A stretch of DNA of 64,000 nt, from contig NZ_LT629702.1 in assembly GCF_900103345.1 (NCBI RefSeq), positions 992,001 through 1,056,000 of the forward strand. The letters run 5' to 3'. Below are positions 42,862-51,351 of the stretch, piece by piece. The DNA is from Pseudomonas azotoformans. Its GTDB lineage: Bacteria > Pseudomonadota > Gammaproteobacteria > Pseudomonadales > Pseudomonadaceae. The notes under the pieces were generated by a model. It was not told the DNA's origin, did no database searches, and saw only the letters and a program-made list of their open reading frames with translations. The stretch's first letter is position 1, and every line of letters begins with the position of its first letter. The position numbers and the translations under genes were made by a program.

Positions 42862-42956
42862 GAGCGAGCTTGCTCGCGAAAAACGTCAACGATGACGCAA
42901 GTCTCCTGGTTTAACGCGGCGTCTGGGCGATCTTCGCGAGCAAGCTCGCTCCTACA
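42856..42956. repeat. REPIN, family A (copy A6), supplying two stop codons
   Basis: CTGTAGGAGCGAGCTTGCTC and its inverse flank a spacer of about 50 bp that nearly matches copy A5. The TGTAGG head gives the TAG of corA on the plus strand and the TAG of map on the minus strand. The element exactly fills the space between these convergent genes. Confidence 0.9.
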
Positions 42957-43710
42957 AGGGTTGGGGTTGCAGGGTCAGGACTTCAAAGCCGTCCGCCGTC
43001 ACCGCCACGGTGTGTTCCCACTGCGCCGACAGGCTGTTGTCCTTGGTGACGACTGTCCAGCCGTCTTTGAGGCTGCGCACTTTCGAGCTGCCCTGGTTAA
43101 GCATTGGCTCGACGGTGAACACCATGCCTTCGCGCAATACCAGCCCGGTACTGGGGCGGCCGAAGTGCAGGACCTGCGGTTCTTCGTGCATTTCGCGCCC
43201 GATCCCGTGGCCGCAATATTCACGCACCACGCTGTAGCCGTTGGCCTGCGCGTGACTCTGGATCGCATGGCCGATATCCCCCAGGCGCGCGCCGGGCTTG
43301 ACCTGACGGATACCGGCCCACATGGCTTCGAAGGTCTGTTCCACCAGGCGCCGGGCCTTGGGCGCGACGCTGCCGATCATGTACATCTTGCTGGAGTCGG
43401 CGATAAAGCCGCCTTTTTCCAGGGTGATGTCGATGTTGATGATATCGCCGTCCTTGAGGATTTCCTTGGCACTGGGCATGCCATGGCACACCACCTCGTT
43501 GATCGAGGTGTTGATGCAGAAGGGGTAGTCGTATTGGCCCAGGCTCGCCGGGCGGGCCTTGAGGTCATTGCGGATGAAGGCTTCGACGGCGGCGTCCAGC
43601 TCCAGGGTGGAGCGGCCGGCGGCGACGAACCCATCGAGCATGCTGAAGACCTGGGCCAGCAGGCGCCCGGACTCACGCATCACGGCCAGTTGTGCGGCAG
43701 TCTTGATCAT
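42952..43710 (-). CDS. map: Type I methionine aminopeptidase
   Basis: A 252-residue M24A peptidase with the five metal ligands in their usual contexts: Asp in IINIDITLEKGGFIADSSKM (two Asp), His in YCGHGIGREMHEEPQVLHF, Glu in MVFTVEPMLN and Glu in SAQWEHTVAV. It removes initiator methionine from nascent proteins. The ATG at 43710 overlaps the stop of the ParD-like gene by one base (TGATG). The frame is open back to 44064, but that stretch is the ParD-like gene in another frame plus its promoter. It may be a second copy beside a main map elsewhere (inference). The stop codon is inside a REPIN. Confidence 0.93.
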   Translation of the reverse strand: MIKTAAQLAVMRESGRLLAQVFSMLDGFVAAGRSTLELDAAVEAFIRNDLKARPASLGQYDYPFCINTSINEVVCHGMPSAKEILKDGDIINIDITLEKGGFIADSSKMYMIGSVAPKARRLVEQTFEAMWAGIRQVKPGARLGDIGHAIQSHAQANGYSVVREYCGHGIGREMHEEPQVLHFGRPSTGLVLREGMVFTVEPMLNQGSSKVRSLKDGWTVVTKDNSLSAQWEHTVAVTADGFEVLTLQPQPL

Positions 43711-43910
43711 CAACTGCGCCCCCGGATCAGATCGGGCTTGTCCAGCAACAGTTTGTTGATCAACTCGTTGTAGGGCAGGTGGGGGTTGAGCTCGGCGAGC
43801 AGGCCGATCTTGATCCAGAATTCGGCCTGGGCGTTGATGGAGCGGTCCATCGCGGCGCTGGCCAGGCGCAGTTGTTCGTGCAGTTGGTCGGTGATCTTGA
43901 CGATGCCCAT
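43710..43910 (-). CDS. ParD-like ribbon-helix-helix protein coupled to map
   Basis: A 66-residue protein. The N-terminus (MGIVKITDQLHEQLRLASAAMDRSINAQAEFWIKIG) fits a ribbon-helix-helix DNA-binding domain of the ParD_like family; a short C-terminal segment (NELINKLLLDKPDLIRGRS) could bind a partner. No ParE-type toxin is adjacent; instead the methionine aminopeptidase gene starts on its last base. Three GTATAT half-sites upstream, 11 bp apart, look like an operator it could bind. An in-frame ATG at 43919 is the alternative start. Confidence 0.8.
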   Translation of the reverse strand: MGIVKITDQLHEQLRLASAAMDRSINAQAEFWIKIGLLAELNPHLPYNELINKLLLDKPDLIRGRS

Positions 43911-43930
43911 GGTGTTCACTGTGCTGGGTT

Positions 43931-43960
43931 GATATACAAAGCGTATATGTTTCGTATATC
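43931..43960. promoter_or_regulatory. Three GTATAT half-sites upstream of the ParD-like/map genes
   Basis: ATATAC at 43932 (inverted) and GTATAT at 43943 and 43954 are spaced exactly 11 bp apart; the outer pair forms GATATAC...GTATATC. One-turn spacing is typical of operators for ribbon-helix-helix repressors. It lies 21 bp before the ParD-like ATG. Confidence 0.5.
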
Positions 43961-44033
43961 TGGCGTAAACCCCCGGCCGCTAAATGGCGCAAGGCCATTG
44001 ACTTGGGCGCGGGCCGCCGGTTAGTTTCGTGAC

Positions 44034-44099
44034 ATGACTTTTCAAACCTTTCGCAGCCAGCCAAGCATTATTACCGCCATTCCTCATTTGGCGGGATAG
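44034..44099 (+). CDS. Leader peptide of a threonine dehydratase attenuator
   Basis: A 21-codon open frame, MTFQTFRSQPSIITAIPHLAG, with Ile codons at positions 12, 13 and 16 and Thr at 14, ends with TAG just before overlapping hairpins and a terminator. It lies 84 bp upstream of a gene for the first enzyme of isoleucine synthesis. Stalling at uncharged Ile or Thr tRNA would cover the CCGCC element at 44074-44078. A possible promoter, TTGACT-N17-TTAGTT (43998-44026), would place the start almost at this ATG, so the leader could be leaderless or use another promoter. It shows no clear ribosome site, which is a weak point. Confidence 0.6.
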   Translation: MTFQTFRSQPSIITAIPHLAG

Positions 44100-44144
44100 C
44101 GCACGGCTGCACCCAAACCCGCCCTTGAGGCGGGTTTTGTTTTT
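44074..44144 (+). terminator. Attenuator: mutually exclusive hairpins and intrinsic terminator
   Basis: Four segments can pair in turn: 1 = CCGCC (44074-44078), 2 = GGCGGG (44090-44095), 3 = CCCGCC (44118-44123), 4 = GGCGGG (44129-44134). Pairing 3:4 gives a 9-bp stem AAACCCGCC/GGCGGGTTT with a U-rich tail, a strong terminator. Pairing 2:3 is the antiterminator, 1:2 the protector. Confidence 0.7.
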
Positions 44145-44183
44145 CCGTCTCCCGGGCCCTTTACAAAAAGCCAGGAGACAGCC

Positions 44184-45215
44184 ATGAGTACCCGCCCCGA
44201 GACCGCCGACACGGGCTTGCTTGAACAGTATGTGAAGAAGATCCTCGCCGCCCCGGTCTACGACCTGGCGGTGCGTACGCCGTTGCAGGTCGCGCCCGCG
44301 CTATCGGCCTTGCTGGGCAACCAGGTGCTGCTCAAGCGTGAAGACCTGCAACCGACCTTTTCCTTCAAGATCCGCGGCGCCTATAACAAGTTGATGCAGT
44401 TGAGTGATGCACAAAAGGCCCGGGGCGTGGTTACGGCGTCGGCGGGCAATCACGCGCAAGGTGTAGCGCTGGCGGCGCGGGAGCTGGGGATCAAGGCGCG
44501 CATCGTGATGCCCGCCAGCACCCCGGAACTCAAGGTACTCGGCGTGCGTTCTCGCGGTGCTGAAGCGGTGTTGCATGGGCAGAGTTTCCCCTTTGCCCTG
44601 GCCCATGCATTGCAACTGGCCGAGTCATCCGGCGCCACCTTCGTGTCGCCCTTCGATGACCCGGATGTGATTGCCGGCCAGGGCACCGTGGCCATGGAGA
44701 TCCTGCGTCAACAACAGGGCGCGTTGGACGCGATCTTCGTGCCCGTGGGTGGCGGTGGCCTGATCGCCGGGATCGCCGCCTACGTCAAATACCTGCGCCC
44801 CGAGGTGCGCATCATCGGCGTCGAACCCGAAGGCTCCAGCTGCCTGTTGGCGGCGCTGCAAGCGGGGGAGCGGGTGGTGCTGCCCAGTGTCGACGGGTTT
44901 GCCGACGGTACGGCAGTGGCGCAGATCGGCGCCTACGGGTTTGAAATCTGCCGCCATTGGGTGGATGAAGTCATCACCGTCAGCAACGACGAATTGTGCA
45001 GCGCCATCAAGTTGATCTATGACGATACCCGCTCTATCACCGAGCCTTCCGGCGCATTGGCGGTGGCGGGTGTGCGCAAGTACGTCGCCATGAGAGGCGT
45101 ACAGGGGCAGACCCTGGTGGCGGTCAATTCGGGGGCGAATATCAACTTCGATAGTTTGCGACATGTTGCTGAAAGAGTTGCCGCGCAAAGCGCACGTTCA
45201 GGGTTAAACGTTTAA
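44184..45215 (+). CDS. Threonine dehydratase, catalytic domain only
   Basis: A 343-residue PLP enzyme of fold type II. The PLP Lys62 lies in QPTFSFKIRGAYNK, the substrate loop is TASAGNHAQGVALAA, the phosphate-binding loop is VPVGGGGLIAG and the C-terminal SGANINFDSLRHVAERV marks the end of the catalytic domain. Biosynthetic IlvA continues for about 170 residues of ACT-like regulatory domains; here the protein stops after the catalytic part, so feedback inhibition by isoleucine should be lost. AGGAGA precedes the ATG. An apparent Ile/Thr attenuator upstream would supply transcriptional control instead. It converts threonine to 2-oxobutanoate. No remnant of the regulatory domain was recognised downstream. 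Confidence 0.9.
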   Translation: MSTRPETADTGLLEQYVKKILAAPVYDLAVRTPLQVAPALSALLGNQVLLKREDLQPTFSFKIRGAYNKLMQLSDAQKARGVVTASAGNHAQGVALAARELGIKARIVMPASTPELKVLGVRSRGAEAVLHGQSFPFALAHALQLAESSGATFVSPFDDPDVIAGQGTVAMEILRQQQGALDAIFVPVGGGGLIAGIAAYVKYLRPEVRIIGVEPEGSSCLLAALQAGERVVLPSVDGFADGTAVAQIGAYGFEICRHWVDEVITVSNDELCSAIKLIYDDTRSITEPSGALAVAGVRKYVAMRGVQGQTLVAVNSGANINFDSLRHVAERVAAQSARSGLNV

Positions 45216-45423
45216 TCGCAGCCAATCGACGACGATTTAAACAACGCTGCTTTACTTATATAACCCGGCCCATCGCTTATGAGGAAAGGTTACAACGATG
45301 GCCGATTTTGCCGAGTAGGCTTGGGTGTTACAAGCGTCTTCCAGGGTCGGCAAGACGCAGCGGGCGAGCGCCCGTGGGTTTAATAACAATCTGTTGGCAG
45401 TCTCAGAAAAGGAGAGGTTGACC

Positions 45424-45690
45424 ATGCTTTCGGAATTAGAACTTCGCAGCATTATTGAAGGAAGTTTCCTGCCCAAACGGTGCGAATGCACCAAAGCCGA
45501 AGATGCTTCGCTGACGATCAAGGTCTACGACGACCATGACCGTGACCGGGTGGATTTGGAAGTCAAAGGCATCAATGCCGATAAACTCGACAGCAGTCGG
45601 GCCATTTGTAACCTGATCACCGGCTTGCGTGAAGACCTCAAGCACAGCCATGCACCCACCCTGCAAAGAGCAGGAGGGCGCGCCTATTAG
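45424..45690 (+). CDS. DUF1652 protein
   Basis: An 88-residue protein (MLSELELRSIIEGSFLPKRCECTKAED, LTIKVYDDHDRDRVDLEVKGI, RAICNLITGLREDLK), a compact soluble domain found widely in Pseudomonas and known as DUF1652. Function unknown. AGGAG lies about nine bases before the ATG at 45424; earlier starts in the same frame are not supported. Its stop codon directly abuts a REPIN. Confidence 0.87.
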   Translation: MLSELELRSIIEGSFLPKRCECTKAEDASLTIKVYDDHDRDRVDLEVKGINADKLDSSRAICNLITGLREDLKHSHAPTLQRAGGRAY

Positions 45691-45790
45691 GTAGGAGCGA
45701 GCTTGCTCGCGAAAATCGCCGATGATAACGCAGCGCTTCTGGTAGCCCTCGGTGTCTATGGGGTCTTCGCGAGCAAGCTCGCTCCTACAG
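45691..45790. repeat. REPIN, family A (copy A7)
   Basis: GTAGGAGCGAGCTTGCTCGC and its inverse flank a spacer of about 50 bp. It fills almost all of the gap between the convergent DUF1652 and DUF2790 genes. Confidence 0.9.
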
Positions 45791-45799
45791 TGGTTGGCT

Positions 45800-46069
45800 T
45801 CAATTCTGGAAGTCGCAGGCGTCGGACATCTTCCGATAGCTCACGTCTTCGACTTTGCCGGCCTTGTCCAAGAACTTGATATCCGCCTTGATCACTTTGC
45901 ATTCATCGGTCGGGGTTTCGTTCATGGCCAGGACTTTGTCGATGTTCATCGGCAGGCCGTAGTGGTAGGGCACGGGTTTGACAGTGGCGACTTGATCGTC
46001 GGCCTGGGCCAGGCCTGACACGGCTGCCAGCGCCAGGCTGGCGCCGAGCATTAAGGTGCGCAGTTTCAT
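45800..46069 (-). CDS. DUF2790 small secreted protein
   Basis: An 89-residue protein with a signal peptide (MKLRTLMLGASLALAAVSGLAQA) and a short DUF2790 domain (VPYHYGLPMNIDKVLAM, CKVIKADIKFLDKAGKVEDVSYRKMSDAC). It has two Cys residues that could form a disulfide. Such proteins are numerous in Pseudomonas and often respond to metals or stress, but no function is established. The start at 46069 follows GGAGCACCACC; the frame to 46084 is not needed. Confidence 0.85.
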   Translation of the reverse strand: MKLRTLMLGASLALAAVSGLAQADDQVATVKPVPYHYGLPMNIDKVLAMNETPTDECKVIKADIKFLDKAGKVEDVSYRKMSDACDFQN

Positions 46070-46153
46070 GGTGGTGCTCCGCAAGTGGGTACCACTTCAC
46101 TGTCGACTTGCGGGATTAACCATCGATTAATGTTTAGTTGGCTGACAAAAGCT

Positions 46154-47092
46154 TCATTTAAGCTGCTGACGGTAAGGCAGGTCCGGGCCGGTCTTGGTGC
46201 AGGTCAATGCGGCGGCGCGGATGGCAAAGCCGAGCATGGCGTCGATCTGTGCACGGGTCAGCTGTTGCAGGCCGTCGACCGAATCCAGCTGCTGCTCGGT
46301 CAGCCAGGCGATCAGCGCAGCCTGGAAGGTATCACCGGCACCCACCGTGTCCGCCATCACCACCTTGACCGCCGGCGCAGACCAATTGCCGTGCTGGCGG
46401 CTGAAGACACTGGCGCCGTCACCGCCACGGGTGAGGAACACCAATTGGCAACGGTGTTGCAGCCAGCCCTGCAGCACGCTTTCCGGCGATTGATCGGGGT
46501 AGAGCAGGTGCAGGTCTTCGTCGCTGACCTTGATGAGGTCGGCATGCTTGACCAGTTCGGCCACGCGGTCGCGCCACAGTTGGATATCCGGCTGCGGATT
46601 GAGGCGCACATTGGGGTCGAGGCTGATCAGGCGCTTGCCGCTTTCGCGCTTGACCAGGTTCAGCAGCGTGTCGCCGATCGGTTGCACTACCAGCGAGAAC
46701 GAGCCGATGTGCAGGCCGCGAATATCATCGCCCAGGGCAGGCAGATGGGCGATTTCCAGCAGCCGGTCGGCGCAACCTCCGCCACGGAAGTTGTACTGCG
46801 GTGAACCATCGGCGCCCACGGCGACCATCGACAGGGTGGTCGGCGCGGCGAACTCCACCAGGAACCGTTCACTGACGCCTTCATCCTTGAGCACCTGCAA
46901 CAGGCGACGACCGAGGAAGTCGCTCGACAACCCGCCGAACAACCCGGCTTCGACACCGAGGCGGCGCAGGCCTACCGCCACGTTGAACGGCGAACCGCCG
47001 GCAATCGCCTTGTAGTTGACCTTGGAAGCCTGCCCGCTGGCATCTTCCTCGCTGAAGAAATCAAACAGCGCTTCACCACACACCAGATACAT
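46154..47092 (-). CDS. mtlZ: MtlZ, fructokinase (PfkB family)
   Basis: A 312-residue sugar kinase (MYLVCGEALFDFF, IAGGSPFNVAVGLRRLG, catalytic MADTVGAGDTFQAALIAWL). In the mannitol operon it phosphorylates the fructose made from mannitol by MtlD. It is the last gene of mtlEFGKDYZ, 12 bases after mtlY. Sequence alone says PfkB kinase; the operon identifies the substrate. Confidence 0.92.
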   Translation of the reverse strand: MYLVCGEALFDFFSEEDASGQASKVNYKAIAGGSPFNVAVGLRRLGVEAGLFGGLSSDFLGRRLLQVLKDEGVSERFLVEFAAPTTLSMVAVGADGSPQYNFRGGGCADRLLEIAHLPALGDDIRGLHIGSFSLVVQPIGDTLLNLVKRESGKRLISLDPNVRLNPQPDIQLWRDRVAELVKHADLIKVSDEDLHLLYPDQSPESVLQGWLQHRCQLVFLTRGGDGASVFSRQHGNWSAPAVKVVMADTVGAGDTFQAALIAWLTEQQLDSVDGLQQLTRAQIDAMLGFAIRAAALTCTKTGPDLPYRQQLK

Positions 47093-47104
47093 AGTCGTTC
47101 GCTC

Positions 47105-48586
47105 TTAAAGGGTTGCCACGAGTTGTTGATAGCGCTCGTAAGCCTGCTGGTAGGCGCCCACGCTGGCCGCCACTGGCAGGGTACGGCTGGCCGGGTCGAC
47201 GCTCACGCATTTGTCACACAGGCTGGCCAGCGCTTCACCGGACTGGCACCACGCCGCCTGGATCGCCGCGCCCAGGGCGGCGGCTTCGCTTTGTTCGGTG
47301 CAGACCACTTCGGTGTTCATGATGTCGGCGACCATCTGGCGCCACACCGGGCTTTTCGAGCCGCCGCCGATCAAGCGGATGCTCTGGCTTCGCAGGCCGG
47401 TCTGGCGCAGCAGGTCGAGGCCGTAGCGCAGGCCGAAGGTAGTGCCCTCGACCACGGCGCGGCACAGGTTGGCGCGGGTCAGGTTGGTCATGGTCAGGCC
47501 GTGCAGGCTGCCGGTGGCGTGGGGCAGGGCGGGTACGCGTTCGCCGTTGAGGAACGGCAGCATGCTTACGCCGTCGGCGCCAATCGGTGCTTGCTCGACC
47601 AGGGCGTTGAACGCGGCCAGGTCGAGGTCGAATAGCTCGCGGATGACCCCGGTGGCATTGGTCAGGTTCATGGTGCAGATCAATGGCAACCAGCCGCCGC
47701 TGGATGAGCAGAAGGTAGCGACCGAAGCCTGCGGGCTGACGTTGGGTTGGTCGGCAAACGCATACACCGTGCCCGAGGACCCCAGGCTCATGGTGATCAC
47801 GCCGGGCGCGATATTACCGGTGCCGATAGCGCCCATCATGTTGTCGCCGCCGCCGCTGGAAACGATGGCATTGGGGTTGATGCCCAAGCGTTCGGCGATG
47901 GCCGGCAGGATCGTACCGACGCGTTGATTCGCCTCGATCAACGCCGGCAGCGCCGCTTCAAGACGGCCGCTGGGATCGATGTGCTTGAGCAGGTCCACAT
48001 CCCATTCACGGCTGCGCACATTGAAGTAGCCGGTGCCCGACGCATCGCCGTATTCTGCGACGGCACGGCCGGTGAGCCAGTAGTTGAGGTAGTCGTGGGG
48101 CAGCAGGATATGCGCAATGCGTGCAAACAGCTCCGGGGGCTGTTCGCGGGTCCACAGCAGTTTCGACACGGTGTAGCCCGGCGCAATCGCCACGCCGAGG
48201 CGTTCCAGCGAGCCGTTCTCGCCGCCCAGGTAGGCCAGCAGGCGCTCGTTTTCAGGCGTGGTTTCGGTGTCACACCACAGCTTGGCCGGGCGCAATACCT
48301 CACCGTGTTCATCCAGCAATACCAGGCCGTGTTGCTGGCCGGACACGCCGATACCGAGGATGTCCTGGCCGTCCACACCGGCCTGTTGCAGGGCGCGGTG
48401 GGTGGCTTCGGTAAAGGCGTCGAGCCATTCCTGGGTGTGCTGTTCGCGGCGGCCGTTGGCGCCGCTGATCAGGGTGTGCGCCGCAGCGCCGAGGCCGAGT
48501 ACCTTGCCGCTGGTGGCGTCGAGGACGATGGCCTTGGTGCCTTGGGTGCCGCAGTCGATGCCGAGAAACAGGTTTTGCTGGGTCAT
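47105..48586 (-). CDS. mtlY: MtlY, xylulokinase
   Basis: A 493-residue FGGY-family kinase. The N-terminal phosphate-1 motif is LGIDCGTQGTKAIVLD, the sugar-binding stretch GVSGQQHGLVLLDEHGEV and the C-terminal adenosine motif IRLIGGGSKSPVWRQMVADI. It phosphorylates D-xylulose made from arabitol by the polyol dehydrogenase of the same operon. It follows mtlD, with a REPIN in the 139-bp gap between them, which may lower its expression relative to the upstream genes. Confidence 0.92.
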   Translation of the reverse strand: MTQQNLFLGIDCGTQGTKAIVLDATSGKVLGLGAAAHTLISGANGRREQHTQEWLDAFTEATHRALQQAGVDGQDILGIGVSGQQHGLVLLDEHGEVLRPAKLWCDTETTPENERLLAYLGGENGSLERLGVAIAPGYTVSKLLWTREQPPELFARIAHILLPHDYLNYWLTGRAVAEYGDASGTGYFNVRSREWDVDLLKHIDPSGRLEAALPALIEANQRVGTILPAIAERLGINPNAIVSSGGGDNMMGAIGTGNIAPGVITMSLGSSGTVYAFADQPNVSPQASVATFCSSSGGWLPLICTMNLTNATGVIRELFDLDLAAFNALVEQAPIGADGVSMLPFLNGERVPALPHATGSLHGLTMTNLTRANLCRAVVEGTTFGLRYGLDLLRQTGLRSQSIRLIGGGSKSPVWRQMVADIMNTEVVCTEQSEAAALGAAIQAAWCQSGEALASLCDKCVSVDPASRTLPVAASVGAYQQAYERYQQLVATL

Positions 48587-48634
48587 AAGGGTGTGCTCAG
48601 CAGTTTATTGTTCGAGTTGGCCATGCATTCCAAT

Positions 48635-48721
48635 GTGGGAGGGGGCTTGCCCCCGATAGCGCTGGGTCAGCTAAAGATGCATCAACTGATACTCCCTCAT
48701 CGGGGGCAAGCCCCCTCCCAC
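48635..48721. repeat. REPIN, family B (copy B5), inside the mtl operon
   Basis: GTGGGAGGGGGCTTGCCCCC and its inverse with a spacer of about 45 bp, between mtlD and mtlY. As RNA it would form one long hairpin directly after the mtlD stop codon. Confidence 0.9.
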
Positions 48722-48725
48722 ATGT

Positions 48726-50207
48726 TTAGGTCGGTTTCTTCAGGAGATGCTTCAGGGTTTCGGTCACGCCGTTATCGCGCAAGCTCACATAACACCGCTC
48801 GAACGCTGCCACAAACTCGGCCGACTTGGGAATAGCCGTGCCAAAAATCTCTTCCACACCCAGCAGGCGCTTGCTGATCAGTGCATCATCACTCACCAGC
48901 CCTTGGCAGAACTCGGCACGCGGATCGGGGATCTTGTAGCTCACGCCGTTTTCATCCACGCCTTTGAGGTAAAGCGCCCAGGCGGCAACGACAAGGGCTG
49001 CACGCTCCGTCTCGCGCCCGTCGGCGATCAACCGGTTGATGGTCGGCACGGTGAACTTGGGAAATTTCGACGAGCCATCCGAGCACACCCGCTCCAGCTG
49101 GTCGGCAATCGCCTGGTTGGAAAAACGGTCCACCAGCGTTTGCTTGTACTCGGTCAAATCGATGCCCGGCACCGGCGCCAGGTTCGGTGTGACGTCCAGG
49201 TCCATGTAGGCGCGCATGTAGGCCACGAACACCGGGTCATTCATGGTCTCGTGCACAAACCGATAACCCTTGAGAAAGCCCAGGTAGGTCAGCGCCAGGT
49301 GGCTGCCGTTGAGCAGGCCGATCTTCATTTCTTCATAGGGCGTGACGTCATCGGTGAACTGCACGCCGACCTTTTCCCAGGCCGGGCGACCGTTGACGAA
49401 TTTGTCTTCCAGCACCCACTGCACAAAGGGTTCGCACACTACCGGCCAGGCATCGTCGATGCCGTGTTCATCGTGCAGTTGCAGGCGGTGGGCGGTGCTG
49501 GTCATCGGCGTGATACGGTCGACCATGGCGTTGGGAAAGCTCACATTGGCCTTGATCCAGTCGTGCAACTCGGCGTTGTGCAGGGCCGCGAACGCCAGCA
49601 GCGCCTTGCGCGTCACGGCGCCGTTGTGCGGCAGGTTATCGCAGGACATCACGGTAAACGCCGGGGTGCCGGCGGCGCGGCGCTGGGTCAATGCGGCGCA
49701 GATAAAGCCGAACACGGTTTTCGGTGCGCCCGGGTGCGCCAGGTCGTGCTGGATCTGCGGCAAGTGGGCCATGAACTCGCCGTTGCTGTCGTCGATGCAG
49801 TAGCCGCCCTCGGTGATGGTCAGCGAGACGATGCGAATCGCCGGGTCGGCCAGTTTGTCAATCAGCGCCTGGGCGCCGTCTTCGGCCAGCAGCATGTCGC
49901 TGATTGAGCCGATCACCCGCACTTCGGTGTCGTCGGTATCGCCCAGCTCGTACAGGGTGAACAGGTAGTCCTGGCCAGCCAGGTCGTCGCGGGCCTTGCG
50001 GTCCTCGGCACGCAGGCCGACGCCGCAGATGCTCCAGTCCAGGCCTTCGCCGGTATTCATCAGCGCATCGGTGTAATACGCCTGGTGCGCACGGTGGAAA
50101 CCGCCGACGCCGATATGGGCGATGCCCTGGGTGGTGCTGGCAATCGCATAGGTGGGCAGCTTCACTTGCGATGCCAGCTGGGTGAGGTTGTGTTTATTCA
50201 GTTTCAT
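48726..50207 (-). CDS. mtlD: MtlD, mannitol (polyol) dehydrogenase
   Basis: A 493-residue long-chain polyol dehydrogenase. The NAD-binding region near the N-terminus is IAHIGVGGFHRAHQAYYTD. The catalytic block MKIGLLNGSHLALTYLG (about 295-312) has the K...N..H arrangement of the family. It oxidises D-mannitol to fructose and D-arabitol to xylulose. It lies 18 bases after mtlK in mtlEFGKDYZ. Length and motifs match the P. fluorescens mannitol 2-dehydrogenase. Confidence 0.95.
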   Translation of the reverse strand: MKLNKHNLTQLASQVKLPTYAIASTTQGIAHIGVGGFHRAHQAYYTDALMNTGEGLDWSICGVGLRAEDRKARDDLAGQDYLFTLYELGDTDDTEVRVIGSISDMLLAEDGAQALIDKLADPAIRIVSLTITEGGYCIDDSNGEFMAHLPQIQHDLAHPGAPKTVFGFICAALTQRRAAGTPAFTVMSCDNLPHNGAVTRKALLAFAALHNAELHDWIKANVSFPNAMVDRITPMTSTAHRLQLHDEHGIDDAWPVVCEPFVQWVLEDKFVNGRPAWEKVGVQFTDDVTPYEEMKIGLLNGSHLALTYLGFLKGYRFVHETMNDPVFVAYMRAYMDLDVTPNLAPVPGIDLTEYKQTLVDRFSNQAIADQLERVCSDGSSKFPKFTVPTINRLIADGRETERAALVVAAWALYLKGVDENGVSYKIPDPRAEFCQGLVSDDALISKRLLGVEEIFGTAIPKSAEFVAAFERCYVSLRDNGVTETLKHLLKKPT

Positions 50208-50225
50208 CAGCTCAATCTCGCGAAA

Positions 50226-51329
<1,104 letters not shown>

Positions 51330-51351
51330 GATGGGCCTCCGCTAGGAATTA

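Noticed and set aside
42952..44064. A 370-residue version of methionine aminopeptidase
   Set aside because: The extra 118 residues translate the ParD-like gene in the wrong frame and its promoter. The ATG at 43710 overlaps the upstream stop and starts the true domain.
45216..45423. Remnant of the missing regulatory domain downstream of the short threonine dehydratase
   Set aside because: None of the frames read here gave a recognisable ACT-like sequence, so there is no evidence for a recent frameshift.
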